Source: Bacteroidales bacterium (GTDB lineage Bacteria > Bacteroidota > Bacteroidia > Bacteroidales > Paludibacteraceae). Taken from it: 60,904 nt of DNA. The stretch spans positions 1-60,904 of the forward strand of contig SFDZ01000010.1 in assembly GCA_004557405.1 (NCBI GenBank). Direction: 5' to 3'. This document shows, one piece after another, positions 37,979 through 47,567 of the stretch (position 1 is its first letter; the number at the start of each line of letters is the position of its first letter). Position numbers and translations under genes: made by a program. Below the pieces are notes generated by a model. It saw nothing but the letters and a program-made list of their open reading frames with translations. It was not told the origin of the DNA and ran no database searches.

Positions 37979-39046
37979 ATGATGAAAGAAACGCGACACA
38001 CGCCACGCAGCACACACAACAACTTGTTGTACGAACAACTGCAATACAACGGCGACAAACACCTCGACACGCACTTCGAACTCTTGGTGTTCGACCAAAA
38101 CGATGCCCGACAGTTCGTTGGCGACACGCCGGCCGACATCGTTACCAACATCGACCCCAAAAAAGTTAATTGGCTGTGTGTAAGCGGTTTGTCGGACGTA
38201 ACAAAAATCGAACAATTGCACACGCACTGCGGCATATCCATTCTGTGGCTGCAGGACATTTTGAACACGCGCCACATAGCCAAAATCGAAGATCAACACG
38301 ATGCTCTGCTTACCATCACCGACATCTATACACAAACGGCCGGTAATACGCTCGACAAAGAACACGTCAGTGTGTTGTTGCAATCGGGATGCGTATTCTC
38401 GTTTCAGGAGTCGCACACACCGCTGTTCGCGCCTATTGTCGATGCCATTTTGAACAACAAAGGCAAAGTGCGCCGGCAATCGGCCGACTACCTATATAAT
38501 TTGCTATTGAGCCACATTTTCGACGGTTATCTGTCGATACTCGACCGGCAGCGCGACCGCATACTCGACATGGAAAACACCCTGATGGAGTTCGACAACA
38601 CCCGTCCGAGCGACATCGGGCGCGACATACAAAGGGTGCGCAAAGACTACATGCTGTTACGCAAAAATCTGCTGCCTTTGCGCGAAGAATTTGCCACACT
38701 ATCGGAATCGCCATTGATAAAAGCCGCCAACAAAATCTATTACAAAGACACGTTCGACCACCTGTTGCAGGTGCTGCAACTCATCGACAATGCCAAAGAA
38801 AGCATCACAGCCTTGGTCGATTTGTACTTAGCCAACAACGATCTGCGCATGAACCACATCATGAGCCGTCTGACCGTATTGTCGGCCGTATTCATTCCGC
38901 TCACGTTTTTGGTGGGCGTGTGGGGCATGAATTTTCGGCACATGCCCGAGTTGGAATGGACTTACGGCTATCTGTTTGCGTGGGTCGTCATGATAGTCGT
39001 GGCAGGCGCTGTTGTCTGGTGGTTGTGGCGCAAAAAGTGGTTTTGA
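37979..39046 (+). CDS. corA: CorA-type magnesium/cobalt channel
   Basis: About 355 residues. The start is taken at ATG 37979, just after the ZIP gene; the ATG at 37982 is equally possible. A large acidic cytoplasmic domain with a long helix (about 190-290, DRQRDRILDMENTLMEF) is followed by two C-terminal membrane helices with the defining GMN motif (GVWGMNFRHMPELEW). CorA forms a pentameric Mg2+ channel. Confidence 0.92.
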   Translation: MMKETRHTPRSTHNNLLYEQLQYNGDKHLDTHFELLVFDQNDARQFVGDTPADIVTNIDPKKVNWLCVSGLSDVTKIEQLHTHCGISILWLQDILNTRHIAKIEDQHDALLTITDIYTQTAGNTLDKEHVSVLLQSGCVFSFQESHTPLFAPIVDAILNNKGKVRRQSADYLYNLLLSHIFDGYLSILDRQRDRILDMENTLMEFDNTRPSDIGRDIQRVRKDYMLLRKNLLPLREEFATLSESPLIKAANKIYYKDTFDHLLQVLQLIDNAKESITALVDLYLANNDLRMNHIMSRLTVLSAVFIPLTFLVGVWGMNFRHMPELEWTYGYLFAWVVMIVVAGAVVWWLWRKKWF

Positions 39047-39100
39047 GCGAATAATTGCAAAAAACTTGCCATTATCAACTATTTTGACTATTTTTGTACT

Positions 39101-40111
39101 ATGAATTTGTTAGAAAATTATTCGCTGTTACCGCACAACACATTCGGCATGGATGTGTATGCACGTTACTTTGCTGAATACGACACCGTCGATGAGTTGG
39201 CCGACTTTCTGCAAACCGATTTGGCGCGCAGCCACAAATTGTTGCCCATCGGTGCCGGCAGCAACCTGCTCTTCACCGGCGATTACGACGGCATTGTGTT
39301 GCACTCGCGCGTCCGCTTTTGCACCATCGTCGGCGACACGCCCGACGAGGTATTGGTGCGCGTAGGATCGGGCGTGGTGTGGGACGACTTCTGCGACGAC
39401 ATGTGCGCCCGCGGCTTCGGCGGCATCGAAAATCTGTCGTACATTCCCGGCGAAATTGGTGCAAGCGCCGTGCAAAACATCGGAGCCTACGGCGTAGAAG
39501 CAAAAGACGTGATAGTGTGTGTCGAAACCATCGAAACAGCCACCGGCCAAGCACACACATTCGACGCGGCAGCATGCGACTACGGTTACCGACACAGCAT
39601 ATTCAAAAGCGAGTTGCAAGGTCAACACATTGTTACGGCGGTAACATATCGGCTGCAAAAAAAGCCAACCTTGCGGCTCGACTACGGCAATTTGCGCGAC
39701 ACATTGTCGCACATAGCGCATCCGACTGTGGCCGATGTGCGCCAAGCCGTCATCGACATTCGCCGGCAGAAACTACCCGAGCCGGCAGAACTTGGCAGTG
39801 CCGGCAGTTTCTTCAAAAATCCGGTTGTTCCGGCGGCACAATTCGAAGCGCTGCGCGCCCAATACCCCACCATGCCGCACTACCCTGCCGGCGACGCGCA
39901 GGTGAAAATTCCCGCCGCATGGCTCATCGAACAATGCGGCTGGAAAGGCAAAACCGTAGGCGGCGCCGCCGTGTACGACAAACAACCGTTGGTATTGGTG
40001 AACAAGAACCACGCCACGCCGGCCGATGTGCAAATATTGGCACAACAAATTGTCGATTCCGTCATAACGAAATTCAACATCAAAATAGACCCCGAAGCAA
40101 ATTATATTTAA
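39101..40111 (+). CDS. murB: UDP-N-acetylenolpyruvoylglucosamine reductase
   Basis: 336 residues, the long type I form. An FAD-dependent enzyme, it reduces the product of MurA to UDP-MurNAc. The FAD-binding LLPIGAGSNLLF segment (about 46-57), GVGRGVVWDDF-like and IPGEIGASAVQNIGAYG segments, and the active-site serine in ELGSAGSFFKNPV (near 230) are present. A TATTTTTG box ends only 4 bp before the ATG, so the true transcription start is unclear. MurA lies downstream, so the first two committed peptidoglycan steps are neighbours. Confidence 0.95.
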   Translation: MNLLENYSLLPHNTFGMDVYARYFAEYDTVDELADFLQTDLARSHKLLPIGAGSNLLFTGDYDGIVLHSRVRFCTIVGDTPDEVLVRVGSGVVWDDFCDDMCARGFGGIENLSYIPGEIGASAVQNIGAYGVEAKDVIVCVETIETATGQAHTFDAAACDYGYRHSIFKSELQGQHIVTAVTYRLQKKPTLRLDYGNLRDTLSHIAHPTVADVRQAVIDIRRQKLPEPAELGSAGSFFKNPVVPAAQFEALRAQYPTMPHYPAGDAQVKIPAAWLIEQCGWKGKTVGGAAVYDKQPLVLVNKNHATPADVQILAQQIVDSVITKFNIKIDPEANYI

Positions 40112-40112
40112 T

Positions 40113-40184
40113 ATGAAAAACAAATTTATTATCACACTATTTTTACCATTGGTGTTTGTCAGTTGCGGTGTTATTACACGATAG
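40113..40184 (+). pseudogene. Signal-peptide-only lipoprotein ORF, probably a frameshifted remnant
   Basis: ATG 40113 opens 23 codons, MKNKFIITLFLPLVFVSCGV then ITR and stop. This is a complete lipoprotein signal with lipobox FVSC but almost no mature protein. Two frames over, the reading frame ADLYIKDKTSDFSQER runs to a stop at 40235-40237. Removing one AC from the ACAC at the junction joins the two into a lipoprotein of about 40 residues. It could therefore be a decayed or slippage-switched small lipoprotein. It starts one base after the murB stop. Confidence 0.45.
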
Positions 40185-40277
40185 TCGCCGACCTATATAT
40201 CAAAGATAAGACAAGCGATTTTTCACAAGAGCGATAAATTTTCCTAACTCTTCACCCAATAATTACCAACTAAAAAT

Positions 40278-41585
40278 ATGGCATCATTCATCATTGAAGG
40301 CGGACACAAACTACACGGCGCGATAACGCCACAAGGCGCGAAAAACGAAGCCTTACAGGTCATCTGTGCCACAGTGCTCACCGACGAAGAAGTCGTCATC
40401 GACAACATACCCGACATTCTCGACGTAAACAACCTGATACAACTATTACGCGACATGGGCGTTGACGTCGAGCGGCTGGACAAAGGCAAATATCGTTTTT
40501 GCGCACGCACCCTCGACGAACAATTCCTCGACAGCGACCTCTTTTTACAACGGTGTGCCAAACTGCGCGGTTCGGTCATGCTCATCGGGCCGCTGATGGC
40601 GCGTCTCGGACATGTAACCTACGCCAAACCCGGCGGCGACAAAATAGGCCGGCGACGCCTCGACACACACTTTGTTGGCATACAAAAATTAGGCGCCGAC
40701 CTGACATATAACAGCCAAAAACAAGCCTACGAACTCGCCGCCGGCAAACTAAAAGGCACCTACATGCTACTCGACGAAGCATCGGTAACAGGCACCGCCA
40801 ACATCGTGATGGCTGCCGTCGCAGCCGAAGGCACCACCACCATTTACAACGCCGCCTGCGAACCCTACTTGCAACAACTATGCAAACTGCTCAACAAGAT
40901 GGGAGCCAAAATTTCGGGCGTCGCGTCGAACCTGTTGACCATCGAAGGCGTGAAAACACTACACGGCACCACGCACCACATTTTACCCGACATGATTGAC
41001 GTAGGCAGTTTCGTCGGTATGGCCGCCATGACCGGCAGCGAACTGACCATCAAAAATGTGTCGTACCACAATCTCGGCATCATTCCCGACAGTTTCCGCC
41101 GATTGGGCATCCGGCTGGAACAACGCGGCGACGATATCTACATTCCGGCGCAAGCATCGTACGAAATCGAATCGTTCATCGATGGTTCCATCCTGACCCT
41201 TGCCGATGCACCGTGGCCGGGACTGACACCCGACCTGCTGAGCGTATTGCTGGTGGTAGCCACACAAGCCAAAGGCAGCGTGCTGATACACCAAAAAATG
41301 TTCGAAAGCCGCCTGTTCTTCGTCGATAAACTCATCGACATGGGCGCGCAAATCATCTTGTGCGATCCACACCGCGCCGTTGTCATCGGGCACGACCACA
41401 AAATACGTCTGCGACCCAACAACATGACCTCGCCCGACATCCGAGCCGGCATCGCCTTACTCATAGCCGCCATGAGTGCCGACGGTGTGAGCCGAATCGA
41501 CCACATCGACCAAATAGACCGCGGCTACGAAGACATCGAAAATCGGCTGAACGCACTCGGTGCAAAAATCAAAAGAGAAGATTAG
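40278..41585 (+). CDS. murA: UDP-N-acetylglucosamine 1-carboxyvinyltransferase with Cys-to-Asp active site
   Basis: 435 residues. It transfers enolpyruvate from PEP to UDP-GlcNAc, the first step of peptidoglycan synthesis. The family signature is clear (PQGAKNEAL near 18-26; GMAAMTGSELTI; RAGIALLIAAM). In the active-site loop the usual GGCxIG is PGGDKIGRR, so the catalytic cysteine (C115 of E. coli) is aspartate D121. Aspartate is known to keep MurA active while preventing the covalent attack by fosfomycin, so this enzyme should be intrinsically resistant. Confidence 0.95.
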   Translation: MASFIIEGGHKLHGAITPQGAKNEALQVICATVLTDEEVVIDNIPDILDVNNLIQLLRDMGVDVERLDKGKYRFCARTLDEQFLDSDLFLQRCAKLRGSVMLIGPLMARLGHVTYAKPGGDKIGRRRLDTHFVGIQKLGADLTYNSQKQAYELAAGKLKGTYMLLDEASVTGTANIVMAAVAAEGTTTIYNAACEPYLQQLCKLLNKMGAKISGVASNLLTIEGVKTLHGTTHHILPDMIDVGSFVGMAAMTGSELTIKNVSYHNLGIIPDSFRRLGIRLEQRGDDIYIPAQASYEIESFIDGSILTLADAPWPGLTPDLLSVLLVVATQAKGSVLIHQKMFESRLFFVDKLIDMGAQIILCDPHRAVVIGHDHKIRLRPNNMTSPDIRAGIALLIAAMSADGVSRIDHIDQIDRGYEDIENRLNALGAKIKRED

Positions 41586-41629
41586 CGAATACCTATATTT
41601 AAAACAACAAAAACAACCTATTCGCAAGT

Positions 41630-43333
41630 ATGAATAACAGACCAATCATCGGAATATCAGTAAATTACAAGGACGGTACCTCGCGCATTGCCGATGCGTA
41701 TGTGAACGCCATAGTGCAAGCCGGCGCACTGCCCATGCTGCTTCCTGTAGTGAACGACGAGCCGACACTTGCCGCCATGGTGCGCCACATCGACGGACTG
41801 CTGCTCACCGGTGGCGGCGACATCGACCCAAACTATTTTGGCGAAACGATCATTCCGGAATGCGGCGCCATCGACGCCACGCGCGATGCGTACGATATGC
41901 AACTGATAACGTACGCTCGTCGTTATCAAACACCCATTTTAGGCATTTGCCGCGGCATGCAAATTCTGAATGTGCAGATGGGCGGCACGCTCTATCAGGA
42001 CATCTATGTGCAAAACAGCGACAAACAACTGCTGCCACACGACCAAGGCACACGGCCACGCAACGAAACATCGCACCAAATAACGATTGAGCCGCAATCA
42101 AAACTATTTCGGACAACAAAACGCAACACGCTGATGGTCAACACGTTTCACCATCAAGCAGTAAAGGACATTGCCCCCGAACTACGCGCTGCGGCCTATG
42201 CGCCTGACGGCTTGTGCGAAGCCATCGAATCGCCGCACTATCCGATAATAGGCGTACAATGGCACCCCGAATGTTTAGCCGCCGACACACAACACGCTGC
42301 TCACCGGCAATTATTCGAATGGTTGGTGCGCAAAGCCGAAGTTTTCAGACATGCAAAACACCTGCACCGGTCGTGTACGACGCTCGACTCGCACTGCGAC
42401 ACGCCGATGGTTTACACCGCCGGCATGAACTTCGGGCAACGCAACGACAGCGCCCAAGTCGATTTCGTCAAAATGGACGAAGGCCTCATCGATACGATTT
42501 TCATGGCCGCCTACATTCCGCAAAAAGAGTTAACCGAACAAGATACCGCTGCAGCCACAACATTGGCATTCGACACACTGCGCCTGATACACCGGCAAGT
42601 GGCCGACAACGCCGACAAAGCTATGGTGGCTACCGACACACGCGCCATCGCCGCAGCACGCGCACAAGCAAAACGCGCTGTCGTTCCCGTCATCGAAAAC
42701 GGCTATGCCATCGGCACCGACATCGACAACATACAGCGTTTCTACGACCTCGGCGTGCGCTACATCACACTCTGCCACAACGGCGACAATCTGATATGCG
42801 ACAGCGCATCGCGCAGCACCAATCGCAACAACGGCCTGAGTGCCTTCGGACAGCAGGTCGTGGCCGAAATGAACCGCCTCGGCATCATGATTGACCTATC
42901 ACACGCCGGCGAAAAGACCTTTTGGGACGTCATCGAAACATCGACAGCGCCGATTATCTGCTCGCACTCGTCGGCACGCGCCCTGTGCGACCACCCGCGC
43001 AACCTCACCGACGAACAACTTGTAGCACTGGCACAAAAAGGCGGCGTGTGCCAAGTCTGCCTGTACGACGGTTTCCTGACCCGCAACGAAGGAACAGCCG
43101 ACGTACAAACCGCCGTCAACCACATCGAACATATAATTAAGGTGGCCGGCATACACGCCGTAGGCATCGGCTCCGATTTCGACGGCGGTGGCGGCATCAA
43201 TGGCTGTTGCGCCGGCAACGAACTGATAAACATCACTAAAGAGTTGATTCGCCGCGGCCATACCGACGACGACATCCGTCTGATTTTGGGCGGTAATCTC
43301 CTGCGAGTAATGGCACAAACCGAACGCGCATAA
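41630..43333 (+). CDS. Fusion of peptidase C26 (glutamine amidotransferase-like) and M19 membrane dipeptidase
   Basis: 567 residues in one continuous frame. Residues 1-235 are a class I amidotransferase of the gamma-glutamyl-GABA hydrolase type: nucleophile C107 in GICRGMQIL, and the histidine/glutamate in GVQWHPE (near 207). Residues 245-567 are an M19 dipeptidase: H255-x-D257 (DSHCDTP), MIDLSHAGEKTF, ICSHSSAR and GIGSDFDGGGG supply the metal site. There is no signal peptide, so both domains should be cytoplasmic. Together they could cleave gamma-glutamyl bonds and then the released dipeptide, but the substrate is unknown. Confidence 0.88.
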   Translation: MNNRPIIGISVNYKDGTSRIADAYVNAIVQAGALPMLLPVVNDEPTLAAMVRHIDGLLLTGGGDIDPNYFGETIIPECGAIDATRDAYDMQLITYARRYQTPILGICRGMQILNVQMGGTLYQDIYVQNSDKQLLPHDQGTRPRNETSHQITIEPQSKLFRTTKRNTLMVNTFHHQAVKDIAPELRAAAYAPDGLCEAIESPHYPIIGVQWHPECLAADTQHAAHRQLFEWLVRKAEVFRHAKHLHRSCTTLDSHCDTPMVYTAGMNFGQRNDSAQVDFVKMDEGLIDTIFMAAYIPQKELTEQDTAAATTLAFDTLRLIHRQVADNADKAMVATDTRAIAAARAQAKRAVVPVIENGYAIGTDIDNIQRFYDLGVRYITLCHNGDNLICDSASRSTNRNNGLSAFGQQVVAEMNRLGIMIDLSHAGEKTFWDVIETSTAPIICSHSSARALCDHPRNLTDEQLVALAQKGGVCQVCLYDGFLTRNEGTADVQTAVNHIEHIIKVAGIHAVGIGSDFDGGGGINGCCAGNELINITKELIRRGHTDDDIRLILGGNLLRVMAQTERA

Positions 43334-43365
43334 GCACAAATAAACACAATAAAAATCAAGCAGTT

Positions 43366-44823
43366 ATGAGCGCAATTACCTTACAACAAAATCTGAAACT
43401 GCAACAAAAACTGTCGCCGCAGCAAATACAAGTCATCAAAATGCTGGAATATCCTACCGTAGAATTGGAAGAACGCATCCGCGAAGAGTTGGAAGCCAAT
43501 CCCGCATTGGACGAAGGCAAACCCGAAACACCCGACAACGACAATAACGAATTTGACAACACCGCCGACGGCAACACCGGCAACGACGACTTCGACCTGA
43601 CCGAATACGCCGCCGACGACGACATACCCGACTACAAACTGCAAACCCACAACCACTCGGCCGATGACAAAGAAACCGCCATGCCGCTCTCGGCACAACA
43701 ATCGTTTCACGAACACCTGACCGACCAACTCGGCCTGATGCGCCTCGACCGACGCATACTCGGACTCGCCACCTACATTGTGGGCAACCTCGACGACGAC
43801 GGCTACCTGCGCCGCGACTTGGAATCGATGGCCGACGACCTCGCCTTTCAATTCGGCGTCAACGCCTCCGACAACGACATGCACACCGCACTCGAAGCCG
43901 TGCAAAACCTCGACCCCGCCGGCATCGCCGCACGCAACCTGCAAGAATGCCTACTGCTGCAACTGAAACGCCGTCCGCAAACCATCGACACCACACGCGC
44001 CATCACCATCGTCGAAAAATATTTCGAACAATTCTCGAAAAAACAATACGAAACATTGGCCAAACGGCTGAACATCTCCGACGACGAAATGAAAAACGTC
44101 GTGGCCGAAATACGCCGCCTCAACCCAAAACCCGGCAACGCCTACGCCACAGCCTCCGAACTGATGCAGGCGCAAATTACGCCCGACTTCATTGTCGAAA
44201 ACGACAACGGACGACTACTCGTGTCGCTCAACAACGTCAATGTACCCGACCTGCGTGTCAGCAAAGAGTACACCGACATGGTGAACGAATACGTCGGCAA
44301 CAAAGCCAACCAAACCCGACAAATGCACGACGCCATCACCTTTGCCAAACAAAAAATCGACGCCGCACGCTGGTTCATCGACGCACTGCAACAACGCAAC
44401 GTTACACTGCTCAAAACGATGAACGCCATCGTCGAACACCAACGCGAATACTTTATCGACGGCGACGAAACAAAACTGCGCCCCATGAAACTGAAAGACA
44501 TAGCCGAACAAGTAGGCTACGACATCTCGACCATATCGCGCGTGAGCAACAGCAAATATGTACAAACCAATTTCGGCATTTTCCCGCTGAAACACTTCTT
44601 CGTCGAAACCATGCAGACCAGCGATGGCAGCGAAACATCGAACCGCGCCATCAAAACCATCATTGCCAACCTCGTGGCCGGCGAAGACCCGCGCAACCCC
44701 ATCAACGACGACCAACTGACCGAATATCTGCAAAAATCGGGCTACATCATCGCACGACGCACCGTGGCCAAATACCGCGAACAACTCGGCATACAAGTTG
44801 CACGACTACGCAAAGAACTTTGA
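43366..44823 (+). CDS. rpoN: RNA polymerase sigma-54 factor
   Basis: 485 residues in the usual three regions. The N-terminal Gln-rich activator-interacting segment is LQQNLKLQQKLSPQQIQVIKML, followed by an acidic linker (about 45-105), the core-binding domain, and the C-terminal DNA-binding part with the RpoN box ARRTVAKYRE (about 463-472). It needs an enhancer-binding ATPase, none of which is in this window. Confidence 0.96.
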   Translation: MSAITLQQNLKLQQKLSPQQIQVIKMLEYPTVELEERIREELEANPALDEGKPETPDNDNNEFDNTADGNTGNDDFDLTEYAADDDIPDYKLQTHNHSADDKETAMPLSAQQSFHEHLTDQLGLMRLDRRILGLATYIVGNLDDDGYLRRDLESMADDLAFQFGVNASDNDMHTALEAVQNLDPAGIAARNLQECLLLQLKRRPQTIDTTRAITIVEKYFEQFSKKQYETLAKRLNISDDEMKNVVAEIRRLNPKPGNAYATASELMQAQITPDFIVENDNGRLLVSLNNVNVPDLRVSKEYTDMVNEYVGNKANQTRQMHDAITFAKQKIDAARWFIDALQQRNVTLLKTMNAIVEHQREYFIDGDETKLRPMKLKDIAEQVGYDISTISRVSNSKYVQTNFGIFPLKHFFVETMQTSDGSETSNRAIKTIIANLVAGEDPRNPINDDQLTEYLQKSGYIIARRTVAKYREQLGIQVARLRKEL

Positions 44824-44828
44824 CCCAC

Positions 44829-45635
44829 ATGCGCCACACACTGACATACACACTATTATTTGTACCGCTGCTGATTGTTGCGCAAACCGCCACCGACACT
44901 GCCATCGTCGAACGTCTGCAACACACATTTGCCGATAGCCAACCCGCCATTACCGACATCGCAAAAACTTTCGTCGGCACACCCTACGCAGCGCACACAC
45001 TCGACCACGACGACCACGAAACGCTCGTCATCGACCTCACACGCTTCGACTGCCAGACCTTTGTCGAAACTGTGCTGGCGCTTTGGCGCACCGACTGCGC
45101 CGCCGGCGACACCCTTGCCAACGAACTGCGCAACATACGCTACCGCAACGGCCGCATCGACGGATACGCCTCGCGGCTGCACTACCTCACCGAATGGATT
45201 CGCCACAACGAGCAACGCGGCATCGTGCGCGACATCACCGACTCGCTCGGCGGACAAATCGTCGCCAAGCCAATCGACTTTATGACCACACACAGCGACC
45301 GCTACCGCCAACTGCGCAACAACCCTGCCCTGACCGACACACTGCGCCACTACGAAACAGCCGCAGCGCAAAATCCCGTAGCCATCGTCCCGAAACAGGC
45401 TGTGGCAGCCATCGACACCACAATTCCCGAAGGCGCCATCATCGCCATAGCCACCACCATCGACGGATTGGACTACGCACACATCGGTTTTGCCATCCGC
45501 ATCGACGGGCGCACACACCTGCTGCACGCCTCAAGTAGCCGCCGCTGCGTCTGCATCAGTGCCGAGCCCTTGGCCGACTATCTGCGCTCCGTCAGCCACT
45601 TCAGCGGCATCTCCATCGTCGTTCCCTCAAGGTGA
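44829..45635 (+). CDS. DUF1460 N-acetylmuramoyl-L-alanine amidase-like protein
   Basis: 268 residues with a signal peptide (about 1-19, ending IVAQ). It matches the DUF1460 family, a papain-like (NlpC/P60-related) fold: active-site C75 in TRFDCQTFVET, and the histidine in DYAHIGFAI (near 222). Family members are secreted peptidoglycan hydrolases. The start is ATG 44829, five bases after the rpoN stop; a much longer frame upstream is only a shadow of rpoN. Confidence 0.85.
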   Translation: MRHTLTYTLLFVPLLIVAQTATDTAIVERLQHTFADSQPAITDIAKTFVGTPYAAHTLDHDDHETLVIDLTRFDCQTFVETVLALWRTDCAAGDTLANELRNIRYRNGRIDGYASRLHYLTEWIRHNEQRGIVRDITDSLGGQIVAKPIDFMTTHSDRYRQLRNNPALTDTLRHYETAAAQNPVAIVPKQAVAAIDTTIPEGAIIAIATTIDGLDYAHIGFAIRIDGRTHLLHASSSRRCVCISAEPLADYLRSVSHFSGISIVVPSR

Positions 45636-45703
45636 AAATAGCAAAAAAATCGCCTTTTTTTCAAAAAAAACGTTACTTGCTTGTTTTTTCAAAAAAAAGG
45701 TCG

Positions 45704-45711
45704 TAAATTTG
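45704..45711 (+). promoter_or_regulatory. -7 box for tonB
   Basis: TAAATTTG followed by C, 43 bp before the tonB start. No clear -33 element. Confidence 0.45.
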
Positions 45712-45754
45712 CCGTGTTAATTGCATAACCTTCAAAAACCGATTTTAGAATACT

Positions 45755-46447
45755 ATGATAGACGTAAAAAAGACTCCGAAAGCCAACCTTGAAGACAAGC
45801 GCTTCACCTATATTTTAATGGGATTGGTGCTGTCGTTGGGTGTATTTTATGTGGCGTTTGAATGGACGGACAAAGAGATAACCGTTTACGAGCAAGCCAC
45901 CGACGAAGAAGTATTTTTCGAAGAAGAAATGATTGAACAGACCGTTCAAGAAGAGCAAACTGCGCCACCGCCACCACCACCGGCACCCGACATCATCGAA
46001 GAGATTCAGATTGTAGATGACGATGTAGAAACCGAAGATATTCAGATCAACACCGAAGACGACCAAAACCAAGTGCAAGAAGTGATACAAGCACCTGTGG
46101 CCGTCATCGAAGAAGACCCCGAAGAGAACGTGGTATTCGTAGTGGTAGAAAAAATGCCCGAATTCCCCGGCGGTCAGAAAGAGTTGATGAAATATTTCAG
46201 CGAAAACATCAAATACCCGATTATCGCGCAAGAAAACGGCATACAGGGACGTGTCATCGTACAATTTACCGTGCGCAAAGACGGCAGCATCGACGATGTA
46301 CAAGTAGTGCGCTCGGCCGACCCAAGTTTGGACAAAGAGGCCATCCGCCTTATCAAATCGATGCCGAAATGGACTCCCGGCCAACAACGCGGCAAAGCCG
46401 TACACTGTAAATTTACGGTTCCGGTGGTATTCAAATTGCAAATGTAG
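45755..46447 (+). CDS. tonB: TonB energy transducer
   Basis: 230 residues. One N-terminal membrane helix (about 21-38) is followed by a strongly acidic spacer with a six-proline run (EEQTAPPPPPPAPD, about 66-80) and a C-terminal TonB domain (about 130-230) with PEFPGGQKELMKYFSENIKYP and GRVIVQFTVRKDGSI. It transmits proton-motive force from ExbB/ExbD to outer-membrane receptors. No exbB or exbD is nearby. The spacer is acidic rather than Pro-Lys-rich, as is common in Bacteroidota. Confidence 0.92.
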   Translation: MIDVKKTPKANLEDKRFTYILMGLVLSLGVFYVAFEWTDKEITVYEQATDEEVFFEEEMIEQTVQEEQTAPPPPPPAPDIIEEIQIVDDDVETEDIQINTEDDQNQVQEVIQAPVAVIEEDPEENVVFVVVEKMPEFPGGQKELMKYFSENIKYPIIAQENGIQGRVIVQFTVRKDGSIDDVQVVRSADPSLDKEAIRLIKSMPKWTPGQQRGKAVHCKFTVPVVFKLQM

Positions 46448-46471
46448 TTTGGCAGCCGCCACACTTAAAAC

Positions 46472-46503
46472 AACTGCCTCGCACATAAAGCGGGGCAGTT
46501 TCG
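46472..46503 (+). terminator. Hairpin after tonB
   Basis: An 11-bp stem (AACTGCCTCGC with GCGGGGCAGTT, one G-T pair) and a 7-base loop lie 24 bp after tonB. The following T-run is short. Confidence 0.65.
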
Positions 46504-46533
46504 TTGAACACAAAACAATCAAATAGACACAAT

Positions 46534-47532
46534 ATGGAACTTTTAGAACAACTGAAACAACGCGCGCACAACAACCTGCGCCGCATCGTTTTGCCCGAAG
46601 GCGACGAACCGCGTACCCTCGAAGCGGCCGACCGCCTGCTGGCCGACCAATCGGCCAAACTCATCCTCATTGGCGATGCCGACAAAATTCACGCCATGGC
46701 TGCCGACAAAGGATTGAAACACATTGGCGAAGCCACCATCGTCAATCCCGAAACTGACCCGAAAATGCCTGTTTACGCCGATTTGCTGTACGAATTGCGC
46801 AAAAACAAAGGCATGACCCACGAAGAAGCCGAACAAAAAGCCAAAGACCCGCTCTATCTGGGCTGTCTGATGATAAAAAACGGCGACGCCGACGGCGAAG
46901 TAGCCGGCGCGCGCGGCACCACGGCCGACACCATTCGTCCGGCATTCCAAATCATCAAAACACAACCGGGCGTCAGTGTCGTGTCCGGCGCTTTTCTGAT
47001 GATTACACCCGCCACACAACTCGGCGAAAACGGGTTGCTGGTATTTGCCGACTGCGCCGTCAACCCCTGCCCCACCGCACCCGAATTGGCACAAATAGCC
47101 ATATCGACGGCCGAAACGGCACGTGTACTCGGCGGCTACGAACCGCGTGTGGCCATGTTGAGTTTTTCAACCAAAGGCAGCGCCAAGCACGAACTCATCG
47201 ACAAGGTAACCGAAGCCACACGTTTGATTAAAGAGAAAGCGCCGGCACTGCAAATCGACGGCGAACTGCAAGCCGATGCCGCACTCGTGCCCGAAGTAGG
47301 CGCACACAAAGCCCCGGGCAGCACGGTAGCCGGCAAAGCCAACGTACTTGTTTTTCCCGACCTGCAAGCCGGCAACATCGGCTACAAACTGGTGGAACGT
47401 TTCTCGGGTGCACAAGCCATCGGCCCTATTTTGCAAGGCATCGCCGCACCGGTGAACGACCTGAGCCGCGGCTGCAAAGTCGATGACATTGTGAAAATGG
47501 TCATCATCACAGCCAACCAAGCGATAAAATAA
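46534..47532 (+). CDS. pta: Phosphate acetyltransferase
   Basis: 332 residues from ATG 46534 (MELLEQLKQ), the short form without the N-terminal regulatory domains. It interconverts acetyl-CoA and acetyl phosphate. Recognisable segments are RIVLPEGDEPRTLEAA near the start, VAGARGTTADTIRPAFQIIKT, and the C-terminal NVLVFPDLQAGNIGYKLVER. It is 35 bp upstream of ackA. Confidence 0.95.
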   Translation: MELLEQLKQRAHNNLRRIVLPEGDEPRTLEAADRLLADQSAKLILIGDADKIHAMAADKGLKHIGEATIVNPETDPKMPVYADLLYELRKNKGMTHEEAEQKAKDPLYLGCLMIKNGDADGEVAGARGTTADTIRPAFQIIKTQPGVSVVSGAFLMITPATQLGENGLLVFADCAVNPCPTAPELAQIAISTAETARVLGGYEPRVAMLSFSTKGSAKHELIDKVTEATRLIKEKAPALQIDGELQADAALVPEVGAHKAPGSTVAGKANVLVFPDLQAGNIGYKLVERFSGAQAIGPILQGIAAPVNDLSRGCKVDDIVKMVIITANQAIK

Positions 47533-47567
47533 GTCGAAAAGTTGAAGGTCTAAAACAGTTAGCACGC

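Noticed and set aside
43947..44828. Long frame upstream of the DUF1460 gene
   Set aside because: It is the out-of-frame shadow of rpoN; the signal peptide begins at 44829.
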